A stretch of DNA of 64,000 nt from Paraspadella gotoi (Eukaryota > Chaetognatha): positions 3,223,640 through 3,287,639 of the forward strand of contig CM119265.1 of assembly GCA_051294375.1 (NCBI GenBank), in the 5' to 3' direction. A model generated the notes under the pieces. The model saw only the letters and a program-made list of their open reading frames with translations, was not told the DNA's origin and did not search any database. Every line of letters starts with the position of its first letter. The first letter of the stretch is position 1. Of the stretch, positions 22,902 through 35,312 are shown in pieces. Position numbers and translations under genes: made by a program.

Positions 22902-22939
<38 letters not shown>

Positions 22940-22945
22940 TTTTCT
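22852..22945. repeat. (CT)n microsatellite
   Basis: Imperfect CT run just downstream of the promoter candidate. Confidence 0.95.
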
Positions 22946-23695
22946 CTTCCCTCATCTCTACTCAAGGAGTATTCATCGTAATTCTCACAGCGATTTTGTA
23001 ATCTAATTTGATATAACGGTTTCTCGAAAAAAACTTTTACTTAAAAGAAAATTTATGCATTAAACCGAGAATCAGATTAGCGTCGAAGATTCAATTTGAT
23101 TTTTGGCGCCTAAATTCGTCGTCGTCGTCGTTGTCGGCGGCGGCCGTCGACGACGTCTAAAATTAGTAAAGTGAAAATTTTCATAACCATGACATTCCCG
23201 CATTACTGAATTGCACACACCGTCCTTTTCTTTGTATTTTAGGAGGCAAGAAACTTCTTATTTCTGTTCTGGACTGACACAGCATTCTCCAACACGTGAA
23301 ATACCAAAAAAGACCTAAAGTGACATTATGCGCATTGTAATTGTAATTAACTTTTGACAGGATTCCATCCCCTTGAAACGTTTACTATTTTTCTTTCAAC
23401 TTTTTTCCCTTTTTCGTATTTTTCGTTTCCCCTGATCTTTTTTTAGCCCGCGAATACAATTCGTACAATTGTGACAATAGTTACAATACGTACAATAGTT
23501 ACAATGCCCTATTCTCCATGATTCGCAAAAGCGTTCACAATTCTCAAAACCTCACAATGCTCGCGCCAGTCACGGTGATTTTGTTTTCATTGTAACCTTT
23601 TTCGCGCCCGATTGTAAAAGAATTGAAAAAGAATTGTAAAAGAAGAAAGAAATCTTTTATTGTATCTTGCGTCCTTTTACTTCAAAGGATAAAAG

Positions 23696-23696
<1 letters not shown>
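22946..23696. other. AT-rich stretch with many ACAAT/ATTGT motifs
   Basis: No gene seen. A GTC/GGC triplet segment lies at about 23,116-23,155. ACAAT pentamers are frequent between 23,455 and 23,560, including a tandem ACAATAGTTACAATACGT. Confidence 0.5.

Positions 23697-23733
<37 letters not shown>
23697..23733. repeat. (CGT)n trinucleotide microsatellite
   Basis: About a dozen GTC/CGT units at the left edge of the 6.4-kb unit. Confidence 0.95.
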
Positions 23734-23989
23734 TTTTCACACGAGCTTCAATTATTAAAACCGTAACGTTTCGGATGTTAAATAATTACTAGTTATTGCA
23801 GAACACGGAAATAACCAGAATTGGTATTATATCAATATTTTACTATTTATTAGTTTAGTATTTAGATAAACATATGTGATTTAACATATATTTGTGCATA
23901 CTAAAAACAAGCGTAGCCCGAGAAGCATTTTATTTTCGTTTTTTGTTCTTAATTGATCACGTGATCCAAAATCCTTTCTCACTTCTCCC

Positions 23990-24200
23990 TCCCTGCAAAC
24001 CAAGCTCTTCGAAGGTTGTTCCAGACGGGCGGCCATTTCGGACAGACTCTCCTCGATTCCCACGCGAGCTTCCGCGGAACGCCGCTTCCAAAGGGCGCTC
24101 GAGCCCTTGGGTTCTCCTAGGACTCCCTCTCGTGGCACGCTTTGAAAGCCGCTCAGGGCCTCCCGCCGTGGCACCCGGAGAGCTTCGTGGCGGAAACCAT
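23990..24200 (-). other. GC-rich, CpG-rich island; possible exon
   Basis: It stands out sharply from AT-rich neighbours and is preserved in the second copy (30,440-30,650). On the minus strand a 97-codon frame is open across it, with an ATGGCCGCC Kozak-like start inside (near 24,040). No domain was recognised. It could be a first exon with its promoter, or a fragment of an unrelated repeat. Confidence 0.25.
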
Positions 24201-24400
24201 CGAATGGTTTTTTTACACTATTGATTTTTTTTTTACAATGGAGTAAATTTGGTGTGTAACTCTTATTGTAAAAGGAACATTAATTTCCCTGCGATTTTTT
24301 CTGTCTCTTTACTTTTTCTTTTTTTTATTTTTCTCATTTTTTTGTTTCGTTTTCATTTTTTCTTTTTCTTTTTTCTATTTTCCCTTTTAATAGCGTCCCT

Positions 24401-24916
24401 TTGACTTACTCGATTTTCTCCAGGGATGTAATAGGATTAACGCACGCCGTCCAACGTCACCCCGGCTGTAAAAGGATTAGAACGTCAATGACCCTTTTGG
24501 TTGAAACGGGCAAACGGGATTTTAAATTTAGGGTGACCGAACCGCGCGACAACTCAATATCGGATTATAAAAGTCAGCCAAAGATCCAATTGAAAAAAAC
24601 AAGACACGTTGGTCACAATGGGTCATTTGTTTCTGATCGTTTGGGTCTAATTTCTTTGTTTACGAAGAAGATTCAGAATAGGAAGTCAGCAGAAATTAGA
24701 TATAATTATATCCTAAAAGATAATTCAGCATCTTTCCACATAATATTTCACTCGCTGTATTTTAATCTTATTTGCATACGGCAGTGTGGGTCAAATGTAT
24801 TATGTTACGACAAACGAGAAAAGTCTCAAAATTTAAAATATTTAGTTATGATTTTTGAAGAAAAAAAAAGCCAAAAGTTCGAGTTCCATTTCCATGCATT
24901 TGCTTTTGAGTATTAA
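24401..24916 (+). CDS. 171-codon ORF behind a strong splice-acceptor-like tract (hypothetical)
   Basis: This is the longest non-repetitive open frame in the window that crosses no gap. A long pyrimidine tract (24,300-24,395) and TTTTCTCCAG lie at its start, with GGATG following at 24,424, so it could be an internal or last exon. The product would be basic and rich in Lys, Ser, Ile and Phe, with no signal peptide and no known domain. In the second copy of the unit the frame is broken by single-base indels, which look like sequencing errors. A chance ORF is not excluded. Confidence 0.25.
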   Translation: MTYSIFSRDVIGLTHAVQRHPGCKRIRTSMTLLVETGKRDFKFRVTEPRDNSISDYKSQPKIQLKKTRHVGHNGSFVSDRLGLISLFTKKIQNRKSAEIRYNYILKDNSASFHIIFHSLYFNLICIRQCGSNVLCYDKREKSQNLKYLVMIFEEKKSQKFEFHFHAFAFEY

Positions 24917-25350
24917 TCTTCGAGTTCTGAGATGTTCGCTCTCAACTATTAGACACCAACAAAAATATTTTCTTATGAATTACTTTATAAGAAAGAAAAA
25001 GTAGTGAATGTGTTGCCACAGTATTAACCGTATTAATCGTATTACACTGTGCGGTTGTGTCAGAGCTTTAGAAGTTGAGTTTCGTTAAAGGAAAGTGAAT
25101 GACTTGAAGGTTCATAGGTGGAGTCAGTATATAAAAAGAAAGTAGCTGAATAAGATAATGATTGAAATAATTAATTAAGATAATGAAAAATGGATGGATG
25201 GAAGCTGGAAGGAAAGAAGGAAGAATGGTCAAAAAGTAGGATGGGAAATTCTAGGAAAGAAAAGAACAATCCGGTTAAGGACAAAATAGGATGTTAAAAG
25301 GTTGAGATAACGTTTAAATCCCCTTAAAATATTCTCTCTCTCTCTCTCTC

Positions 25351-25360
25351 NNNNNNNNNN
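25351..25360. other. 10-N gap in a (TC)n run
   Basis: The second copy of the unit reads through here as a noisy TC run (about 31,802-31,865). Confidence 0.99.
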
Positions 25361-25743
25361 TCATCGCAGTTCCCATGAGTTTTTTTAAAAACTTTCAAAA
25401 CACTCGTTTCCGAAAATATCTCTACTTTTTTCCTTCAAAATGTTTCAAATAAAAATCTATTGATTTTTTTCACAAACGAAACTAAAATGAGGTCAGCCTG
25501 AAGATAAACAAATACGAGAAAAATAATAGAATCGAAAAACGATAACATTTATTTTTAGAAATTGGAATCAATGAGAGAACAAAGGGAGAGAAGAAGGGAT
25601 GCCCTTTTGTTCGAGAGAATTTTAATCCTTTGGGTCAACACCAGAGGGATTCTATCTTTGACGAACTTCAGTATTCTCATCACACTTCATCATTACGTTG
25701 TGGACAAATACCGTTTATGCGACTTGTCTGTTTTAAAGGAAAT

Positions 25744-25745
<2 letters not shown>

Positions 25746-25837
<92 letters not shown>

Positions 25838-25843
25838 TTCTCT

Positions 25844-25900
<57 letters not shown>
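25746..25900. repeat. (TC)n microsatellite
   Basis: Long TC run, with a second one at 26,022-26,056. The Ser-Leu frame of 187 codons over it is not a gene. Confidence 0.95.
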
Positions 25901-26020
25901 TTTTTTTCGACTCAATGCGCATCACCCTTTGGTCTTTTAAGAAAAGAAAAAAACAGTTTTCCTTTTCTTTTCTTCTTTCTCTTCTTTTTTCATCCTATTT
26001 TTCCAACTTTAAAAAAAAAA

Positions 26021-26058
<38 letters not shown>

Positions 26059-26099
26059 TCCTCCATTCAGTTCCAATGGAACCCATTACATTCGCTTCC

Positions 26100-28525
26100 C
26101 TGATTCCCTTGTTTTTTCTTTTTGAGACTCATGGGCGACGATCGACGAATAAGCGAAGTCGAGAGCGCGTTTTTGACCAATCAAAAAGCGAGATTTCTCC
26201 CTCTTACGAAACAGAACCGTTTGTTTTATGGGTGCCGGTTTTGAGCCAATCAACGTGCGAGATTCCTCCATGCTCACATGACGCAGAAAAGTTTTTTTAA
26301 ATTCGTTTACCAATGATAGGAAAGAATCGTCGCCTGACTGACCAATAGCAGCCAAGGGATTCGTTAGCCTCGCTTCTTGAGATGAGATTCTCAATGGATG
26401 AGAAAAAAAGTTTTGACGCAACTTGTAAAGAAAAAAAAGTTTTGAACTTCGTGGTACTAAATATGAATGCTAACAGAATTACAATTTTTAAATAAGAAAT
26501 CAAATGAAAATCTAAATTTAAGAAAAATAAGTAAGAAAGAAATGAACAAAATATGTTTAATTGTGTTTAGTTCCTTTTCAAAGTTTTTTTTTCGTTTGTG
26601 AAAAAGGTCGTTTTAAGATTTGATTTCGCAACGTGCGAGAAAACTTCTGTAATATTTTGGTACTACAATGACGGAAAAAAACACTGATGAATTCGTAGCT
26701 TATAAATACAAAAAACCGACTCTTTATTTCCAAGTTGTTTACATCCACCGTCATCGCAAATCATTGAGAATAAAGAACAGTTTTTCCCAGACGCCAAAAA
26801 GAGAATCCATAAATCCCCTTAAAACAAAAGGAATCGAAAAGTTCAAAGGCTCCTTTCCCTTAAACGCTGATCGCATAACGCCGTTCAAGATCTGTCGTCT
26901 ATAATTTAAACGTCCGCCCCCCTCTCCTTTTTCTCTCCCTCTCAGCTTCCTTCTTTCTATCCTTTCTTTGACTTTCTACCTCCTTTCTCTCCCTCTTTAC
27001 TTTCAAAGAGTCCTTAAGGGAAAATGCCTAGTCGGAGCGAAATTCCTTAGAAAAAAAATTGAGAAAGAAAATAGTTGCTCACCGAGGAAACGGTTTAGTA
27101 AGAGAGAATAAAAGACTTTATTCGTGATCACCCAACTCCTTCATTTTTACGTTGCATTTATGTGAGGCGAACAACTCTGTGTTCTCTTTCTCTCTCTTTT
27201 CTCCGTTTTATTATTATGACTAATTTTTTTTTTAAACGAGATTCCCATAAATTCCTTCATTTGTTTTACCCTGGTCACGTCTTTCCCCTTCGGATGATAT
27301 TTACATTACAGCGCTTCTCGTTGCTACTTTGACATCAAATTTTATGACTTTTATTTTTTTTAGTTTTTTCACTAAAAAAACCTCCGCTGTCCTTTTTTTA
27401 CCCTTTTTTTTCAATCACTCTTCCATCCCCTTAAAAAATAAAATTGTTTTTCTCGCGCTTCCCTTTTTTTGCCTCACGAGGTCCTTAACCCTCGTGTCTT
27501 CTCTGACGCGTTCTTTCAATCTTCCAATCTTTCATCTTTCATCTTTCATCTTGTTTACAATTTTTTACGATCGAAGTCGTAAAATTTGGCGAACATGGTG
27601 GACATGGGTAGAAACCCATAAAAACGATAAAAAATAATAGAACCCTGAGTTTTGTCATAGTTAAGGTTTTTTATAAAGTTTTGATCAGCATAAGTGCGCG
27701 AAAGATGAAAGCGAGTGACAGGAAAGATTAGGGAAGTTTTTTATGATAACAATTTTGAGTTGAATTTTATTATCTTCTATCTAAGATTACCAGATTATCT
27801 ATCTTTGAGATTGAAAAAAAATTAATACAAACAAACCTACAAATACTCTCTCTCTTTCTCTCTTTTTCCTTCTGTTTTTCCTACCTTCAAAAATTGGGCA
27901 AAAAGTTCTGATTAAATTAACTCATAAATCAGAGACTCAATTCCCAAAACTCAGAAAATATACATGGATACGGAGATACGGGTTTTGCCTTTATAAAATT
28001 CAAGAGAAAATGCTCAATACAGGGTCCCGTTAAGAGTTATTCACCTTCTAAGGGAAAAACCTAAATTAAACAAAAAAGGAGAAATATTTCATCCTTATGG
28101 GGAAAAAGGAATAAAGAGACAGCGATTAATAAATCACATGAAAGACTTTAAGATCGGGATAAGAGATTCGGACTTTCGTCCATCGCCTATGAATTTCAAA
28201 TTAAAACACACAACCCTCCCCTTAATAGAATAACGGAAAAGCAAACTCATAAGTCAGGTCTATAATTTAACGCAAGGAGAAGAAGAAAAATAAAGGAATA
28301 AATTTAAGGGTAAAACAATAGAAGTTTTCTTTTCCAAAAAAATACCAAAAATTCGGAGAGAGAGAGAAAAGTTAAGAAATTCTTCTCTCATAGAAAAATT
28401 TGAGGGAAAAATCAACTTTGGAAATTTTTCTTTTTTCTCTCCCGAATTTCGAGATTTAATGTCGCGAAAGATTTGGACACAAATCATCGGCCAAAGCTTT
28501 TCACGGAGGATCGTCACTGTCAGAG
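26100..28525. other. AT-rich part of the 6.4-kb unit, no gene seen
   Basis: No protein-like frame with supporting signals was found. A 78-codon plus-strand frame (26,668-26,904) overlaps TATAAATA and is unassigned. Confidence 0.5.
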
Positions 28526-28528
28526 AGT

Positions 28529-28529
<1 letters not shown>

Positions 28530-28602
<73 letters not shown>
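28530..28602. repeat. (GA)n microsatellite
   Basis: Nearly pure GA run. Confidence 0.95.
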
Positions 28603-28605
<3 letters not shown>

Positions 28606-28995
28606 GGAAACAAAAATATTGGTATCCAAGTGAAAATCAATTTCCCATTTTTAACAATAGTTTCCGTTGAAGAATCGATGAACTCAAGAAGTCAATTATG
28701 AGGGTTTTTTTTTTAAAAACTTTTTAGTTTACTTTAAAACAAATTAAAATATCAATTAATTGAAGAAAATAAGAGATAAGAAGATTTGAAGAGAAGGTAA
28801 TTTTTTTTTTGTCGTCAGTAAGAAACGTTTCCACCAGATATATCCGAACTAAAATGACTGTCATTGCTTTTATTTAAATTATTAACGATTCTATGGAAGG
28901 AATAAATGAATAAAAAGAAGAAAAAGAAAAATAGGGGAAAAGTTCTGAGCAGAATTCTGAAAAAAAAAATCTCCTGGGGCACGAGATGAATTTCC

Positions 28996-29113
<118 letters not shown>

Positions 29114-29584
29114 TCGAACCGAACTTAATTTGATGAAACTCGTAACTGTCGTTTCAATTCCATTGCGAATTCGAAACAATAGAACCGCAATGACGCTCGA
29201 TTCCAACAGAAATCTGCAATGGAACCCATTTAATTTAAAACTGAAATGGCATCAACGACATCGCTACAGCAACTTCGGTCTGCGATCGAGGACCAATTTC
29301 CTCACAATAGTAGATTCTTAACAAAATCCAAGACTTCTGCAATCACTTATATACTGAATATTCTTAAGTAGGTAGTCTTATTACGACAAAGTATTACATC
29401 TAATCCTGTCTTATCTCAATATAAAGTTATAAACTATCCTGTCCTACATTCGTCTACAATGAAATTGGTACAACCAATATAAATATTATCCATTAATTCA
29501 ATAAATTAGCTATCTTGCCCCTGACAAGAAAATAACAGCAGGATCCTGCAAGCTTTCAATCGAGACTCTAATTCCCAAAGTAGT

Positions 29585-30087
29585 ATCCTTACTACGACTG
29601 AAAATCTATAACTTCACAAACTGCAGTTACATTGACGAAGTTCTGTCCATTTTCGTCAACTTCGACGTCACTGCCGTCATTTTGTTCGTCACTGACGTAA
29701 TTTTTCTCGGCATCNNNNNNNNNNNNNNNNNNNNNNNNNNNNNNNNNNNNNNNNNNNNNNNNNNNNNNNNNNNNNNNNNNNNNNNNNNNNNNNNNNNNNN
29801 NNNNNNNNNNNNNNNNNNNNNNNNNNNNNNNNNNNNNNNNNNNNNNNNNNNNNNNNNNNNNNNNNNNNNNNNNNNNNNNNNNNNNNNNNNNNNNNNNNNN
29901 NNNNNNNNNNNNNNNNNNNNNNNNNNNNNNNNNNNNNNNNNNNNNNNNNNNNNNNNNNNNNNNNNNNNNNNNNNNNNNNNNNCATCATTTTGTTCGTCAC
30001 TGACATAATTTTTCTCGGCATCATTGACGTCATTCAGTTCCTCGTTCGACGTCATATTCCATGAATTCGATTCATCGTAAAAATTAA
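29585..30087 (-). CDS. Acidic protein with 15-residue tandem repeats, partial, interrupted by a gap
   Basis: On the minus strand the frame is open from the gap edge at 30,087, through an ATG at 30,055, and reads 15-residue units of the form DVNDAEKNYVSDEQN before the N gap. After the gap the same units resume and end in GSDVEVDENG, then a short unique tail and a TAG about 70 bp past the array. Each unit is 45 bp, so frame is kept. It looks like two half-units, DVNDAEKN and DVSDEQN. The second copy of the locus (36,345-36,690) shows about five units, with indels. The same DNA carries many TGACGTCA palindromes, so a non-coding reading is possible. No signal peptide or known domain. Confidence 0.35.
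29715..29982. other. Assembly gap (268 N) inside the 45-bp repeat
   Basis: Both flanks are repeat units, and the second copy shows the same array across this place. Confidence 0.98.
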
Positions 30088-30112
30088 NNNNNNNNNNNNN
30101 NNNNNNNNNNNN
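30088..30112. other. 25-N gap between the two 6.4-kb copies
   Basis: Exactly 25 N at the junction of the clean and the noisy copy. Confidence 0.99.
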
Positions 30113-31812
30113 TCTGTCCCGGTCGTCGTCTCCGTCGTCTCGTCTCGTCGTCGTTCGTTCGTCTTTTCACACGAGCTTCAATTATTTAAAACCCCGTAAC
30201 GTTTACGGATGTTAAATAAATTACTAGTTATTGCAGAACACGGAAATAAACCAGAATTGGTATTATATCAATATTTTTACTATTTATTAGTTTAAGTATT
30301 TAGATAAACATATGTGATTTAACATATATTTGTGCATACTAAAAACATTTGCGATAGCCCGAGAAGCCCATTTTATTTCGTTTTTTTTTTGTATTCTTAT
30401 TGATCACGTGATCAAAATCCTTTTCTCACTTCTTCCCTCCCTGCAAACCAAGCCTCTTCGAGGTTGTTCCAGACGGGCGGCCATTTCGGACAGACTCTCC
30501 TCGATTCCCACGCGAGCTCCGCGGAACGCCGCTTCCAAAGGGCGCTCGAGCCCTTGGGTTTTCTCCTCGGCTCCCTCTCCGTGGCACGCTTTGAAAGCCG
30601 CTCAGGGCCTCCCGCCGTTCACCCGGGAGCTTCGTGGCGGAACCATCGAATGTTTACACTATTGATTTTTTTTTTACAATGGAGTAAATTGGGTAGTAAC
30701 TCTTTATTGTAAAAAGGAACATTAATTTCCCTGCGATTTTTTCTTCTCTTTACTTTTTTCTGTTTTTTTATTTTCTCATTTTTTTGTTTCGTTTTCATTT
30801 TTTTCTTTTCTTTTTTCTATTTTCCCTTTAATAGCGTCCTTTGACTTACTCGAATTTTCTCCAGCGATGTAATAGAAACGCACGCCGTCCAACGTTCACC
30901 CCGGCTGTCTAAAAAGGATTAGAACGTCAAGACCCTTTTGTTGAAACGCGGCAAAACGGGATTTTAAATTTAGGTGTGACCGAACCGCGCGACAAACTCA
31001 ATATCGATTATAAAAGTCAGCCAAAAGATCCAATTGAAAAAAAACAAGACACGTTGGTCAACAATTTGGTCATTTGTTCTGATCGTTTGGGTTCTAATTT
31101 TCTTTGTTTACGAAGAAGATTCAGGAATAGGAAGTCAGACAGAAATTTAGATATAATTATTATCCTTAAAAGCATAATTCAGCATCTTTCCACATAATTA
31201 TTTTCACTCGCCTGTATTTAAATCTTTTTGCATACGGCAGTGTTGGGTCAAATGTATTATTTACTACAAACAGAGAAAAGTCTCAAAATTTAAAATATTT
31301 ATATGATTTTTGAAAGAAAAAAAAAGCCAAAAGTTCGAGTTTCCATTTCCATGCATTTGCTTTTGAAGTATTAATCTTCGAGTTCTGAAGTTCGCTCTCA
31401 ACTATTAGACACAACAAAAATATTTTCTTATGAATTACTTTATAAGAAAGAAAAAGTAGTGGAATGTGTGCCACAGTATTAACCGTATTAATCGTTATTA
31501 CACTGTGCGGTTGTGTCAAGCTTTAGAAAAGTTGATGTTTCGTTAAAGGAAAAGTGAATGACTTGAAGGTTCATAGGTGGAGCAGTTATATAAAAAGAAA
31601 GTAGCTGAATAAGATAATGCATTGAAATAATTAATTAAGATAATGAAAAATGGATTGGCATGGAAGCTGAAAGGAAAGAAGGGAAGAATGGGTCAAAAAG
31701 TAGGATGGAAAATTCTAGGAAAAAAAAGAACAATCCGGTTAAGGACCAAAATAGGATGTTTAAAAGGTTTGACGATAACGTTTAAAATTCCCCTTTAAAA
31801 TATCTCTCTCTA

Positions 31813-31848
<36 letters not shown>

Positions 31849-32263
31849 CTCTTCTCTCTCTTCTTCTCATCGCAGTCCCATGAGTTTTTTATTAAAAACT
31901 TTCAAAACCACTTCGTTTCCGAAAATATCTCTACTTTTTTCCTTCAAAATGTTTTCAAATAAAATCTATTGACTTTTTTTCACAAAAAACGAAAACTAAA
32001 ATGAGGTCAGCCTTGAAGATAAACCAAAATACTGAGAAAAATAATAGAACGAAAAAAACGAAACATTTATTTTAGAAATTGGAATCAATGAAGGAAACAA
32101 AGGCATAGAAGAAAGGGATGCCCTTTTGTTCAAGAGAATTTTAATCCTATTGGGTACAACACCGAGGATTCTATCTTTGGAGAACTTCAGTATTCTCATC
32201 ACACTTCATCATTTACGTTGTGACAAATACCGTTTATGCGACTTGTTCTGTTTTAAAGGAAAT

Positions 32264-32312
<49 letters not shown>

Positions 32313-32370
32313 TCTCTCCTCTCTTCTCTCTCTCTCCTCTCTCTTTCTTTCTCTCTCTCTCTCTTTCTCT

Positions 32371-32425
<55 letters not shown>

Positions 32426-32564
32426 GCTTTTTTTTCGGGAACTCAATGCGCCATTCACCCTTTGGGTCTTTTAATAAAAGAAAAAAACAGTTCTTCCTTT
32501 TCTTTTCTTCTTTCTCTTCTTTTTTCATCCTATTTTTCCAACTTTAAAAAAAAAATTCCTCTCT

Positions 32565-32600
<36 letters not shown>

Positions 32601-35271
32601 CTTCCTCCATTCAGTCCAATGGAACCCATTACATTCCCTTCCCTGATTTTCCCTTGTTTTTCTTTTTGAGACTCATGGGCGACGATCGACGAATAAGCGA
32701 AGTCGAGAGCGCGTTTTTGACCAATCAAAAAAAGCGAGATTTCTCCCTCTTACGAAACAAGAACCGTTTGTTTTATGGGTTGCCGGTTTTGACGCCAATC
32801 AACGTGCGAGATTCCTCCATGCTCAACATGACCGCAGAAAAGTTTTTTAAATTCGTTTACCAATGATTAGGAAAGAATCGATCGCGCTGACTGACCAATA
32901 GCAGCCCAAGGGATTCGTAGCCCTCGCTTCTTGAGATGAGATTCTCAAAATGGAGAGAAAAAAAGTTAGACGTGCAAACTTTGTAAAGAAAAAAAAAGTT
33001 TTTGAACTTCGTGGTACTAAATATGAATGCTAACAGAATTACATTTTTAAAATAAGAAATCAAATGAAAATGCCTAAATTAAGAAAAATAAGTAAAGAAG
33101 AAAATGAACAAAAATATGGTTTAATTGTGTTTAGTTCCTTTTCAAAGTTTTTTTTCGTTGGGGAAAGCGTCGTTTTTAAGATTTGATTTCGGCAACGCTG
33201 CGCGAGAAAACTTCTGTAATATTTTCGTACACAATGACGGAAAAAAAAAACACTTGATGAATTCGTAGCTTATAAATACAAAAAACCACTCTTTATTTCC
33301 AAGTTGATTTACACTTCCACCGTCATCGCAAATCATTGAGAATAAAGAACAGTTTTTCCCAGACGCCAAAAAAGAGGAATCCATGAATCCCCTTAAAACA
33401 AAAGAATCGAAAAGTCAAAGGCTCCTTTCCCTTAAACGCTGATCGCATTTAACGCCGTCAAGATCTGTCGTCTATAATTTAAAACATCCGCCCCCCTCTC
33501 TTTTCTTCCCCTCTCAGCTTTCCTTCTTTCTATCCTTTCTTGACTTTTTTACCTCCTTTACCTCTCCCTCTTTACTTTCAAAGAGTCCTTAAGGGAAAAT
33601 GCCTAGTCGGATGCGAAATTCCTTAGAAAAAAAATTGAGAAAGAAAATAGTTGCTCACCGAGGGAAACCGGTTTAGTAAGAGAGAATAAAAGACTTTATT
33701 CGTGATTCACCCAACTCCTCATTTTTACGTTGCATTTATGTGAGGCGAACAACTCTGTCTTCTCTTTCTCTCTTCTTTTCTCCGTTTTATTATATGACTA
33801 CATTTTTTTTTTAAACGAGAATTCCCATAAATTTCCTTTCATTTGTTTTACCTCTGCGTCACGTCTTTCCCCTTCGGATGATATTACATTTACAGCGCTT
33901 CTCGTTGCTTACTTTGACATCAAATTTTATGACTTTTATTTTTTTTAAGTTTTTTCCACTAAAAAAACCTTCCGCTTCCTTTTTTTACCCTGTTTTTTCA
34001 ATCACTCTTCCATCCCCTTAAAAAATAAAATTGTTGTTCTCGCGCTTCCCTTTTTTTGCCTCACGAGGTCCTTAACCCTCAGTGTCTTCTCTTGACGCTT
34101 CTTTCAATCTTTCCAATCTTTCATCTTTCATCTTTCATCTTGTTGGACAATTTTTTACGATCGAAGCTCGTAAAATTTGGGAACAATGGTGGACATGCGG
34201 TAGAAAACCTTCCATATAAACGATAAAAAAATGATAGAACGTGCAGCTTTTGTCATAGTTAAGTTTTTATAAAGTTTTTGATCAGCATAAGTGCGCGAAA
34301 GATTTGAAAGCGAGTGACAGAAAGATTAGGGAAGTTTTTATGATAACAATTTTGAGTTGAATTTTATATCTTCTATCTAAGATTCACCAGATTATCTATC
34401 TTGAGCATGAAAAAAAAAATTAATAACAAACAAACCTACCAATACTCTTCTCTCTTTCTCTCTTTTTTCCTTCTGTTTTTCCTACCTTCAAAATTTGGGG
34501 CAAAAAAAAAACAACAGTTCGATTAAATTAACTCATTAAATCTCCCCAGAGACTCAATTCCCAAAACTCAGAAAAAAATTATACTATGGATAACGGATGA
34601 TACGAGTTTTGCCTTTATAAAAGTTCAGAGAAAATGCTCAATACAGCGCGGTCCGTTTAAAAGTTATTCACCTTCTAAGGAAAAAACCTAAATTAAACCA
34701 AAAAAGGAGAAATATTCATCCTTTATGGGGGGAAAAGGAGGAAATAAAGAGGACAGCGATTTAATTTAATCCATATGAAAGACTTTAAGGGATTTTTTTT
34801 TTTCGGGAATAAAGAGGGGGGGGGATTTCGGGGGGAGGGGGGGGGGGGGGGGGGAAACTTTTTTTTTCCGTCCATCGCCTATGAATTTCAAATTAAACAC
34901 ACAACCCTCCCTCTTAATAGAATAACGGAAAAGCCAAACTCATAAGTCAGGTCTATTAATTTAACGCAAGGGAGAAGAAGAAAAATAAAGGAATAAATTT
35001 AAGGTAAAACATAAAGAAGTTTTTCTTTCAAAAAAATACCAAAAATTCGGAGAAGAGAGCGAAAAAGTTAAGAAATTCTTCTCTCATAGAAAAATTTGAG
35101 GGAAAAATCAACTTTGAAATTTTTCTTTTTTCTCTCCCGAATTTCGAGATTATGTCGCGAAAGAATTGGACACAAATCAATCGGCCAAATGCTTTTCACG
35201 CCGAGGATCGTCACTGAGAGAGTCGGAGGAGAGAAGAGAGAGAGACAGATGAGAGAGAGAGAGAGATAGAG

Positions 35272-35312
<41 letters not shown>

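Noticed and set aside
25562-26125. 187-codon plus-strand ORF
   Set aside because: Most of it is Ser-Leu from the TC microsatellite; only short flanks are non-repetitive. The same applies to 32,126-32,866, 28,260-28,640 and 28,874-29,206.
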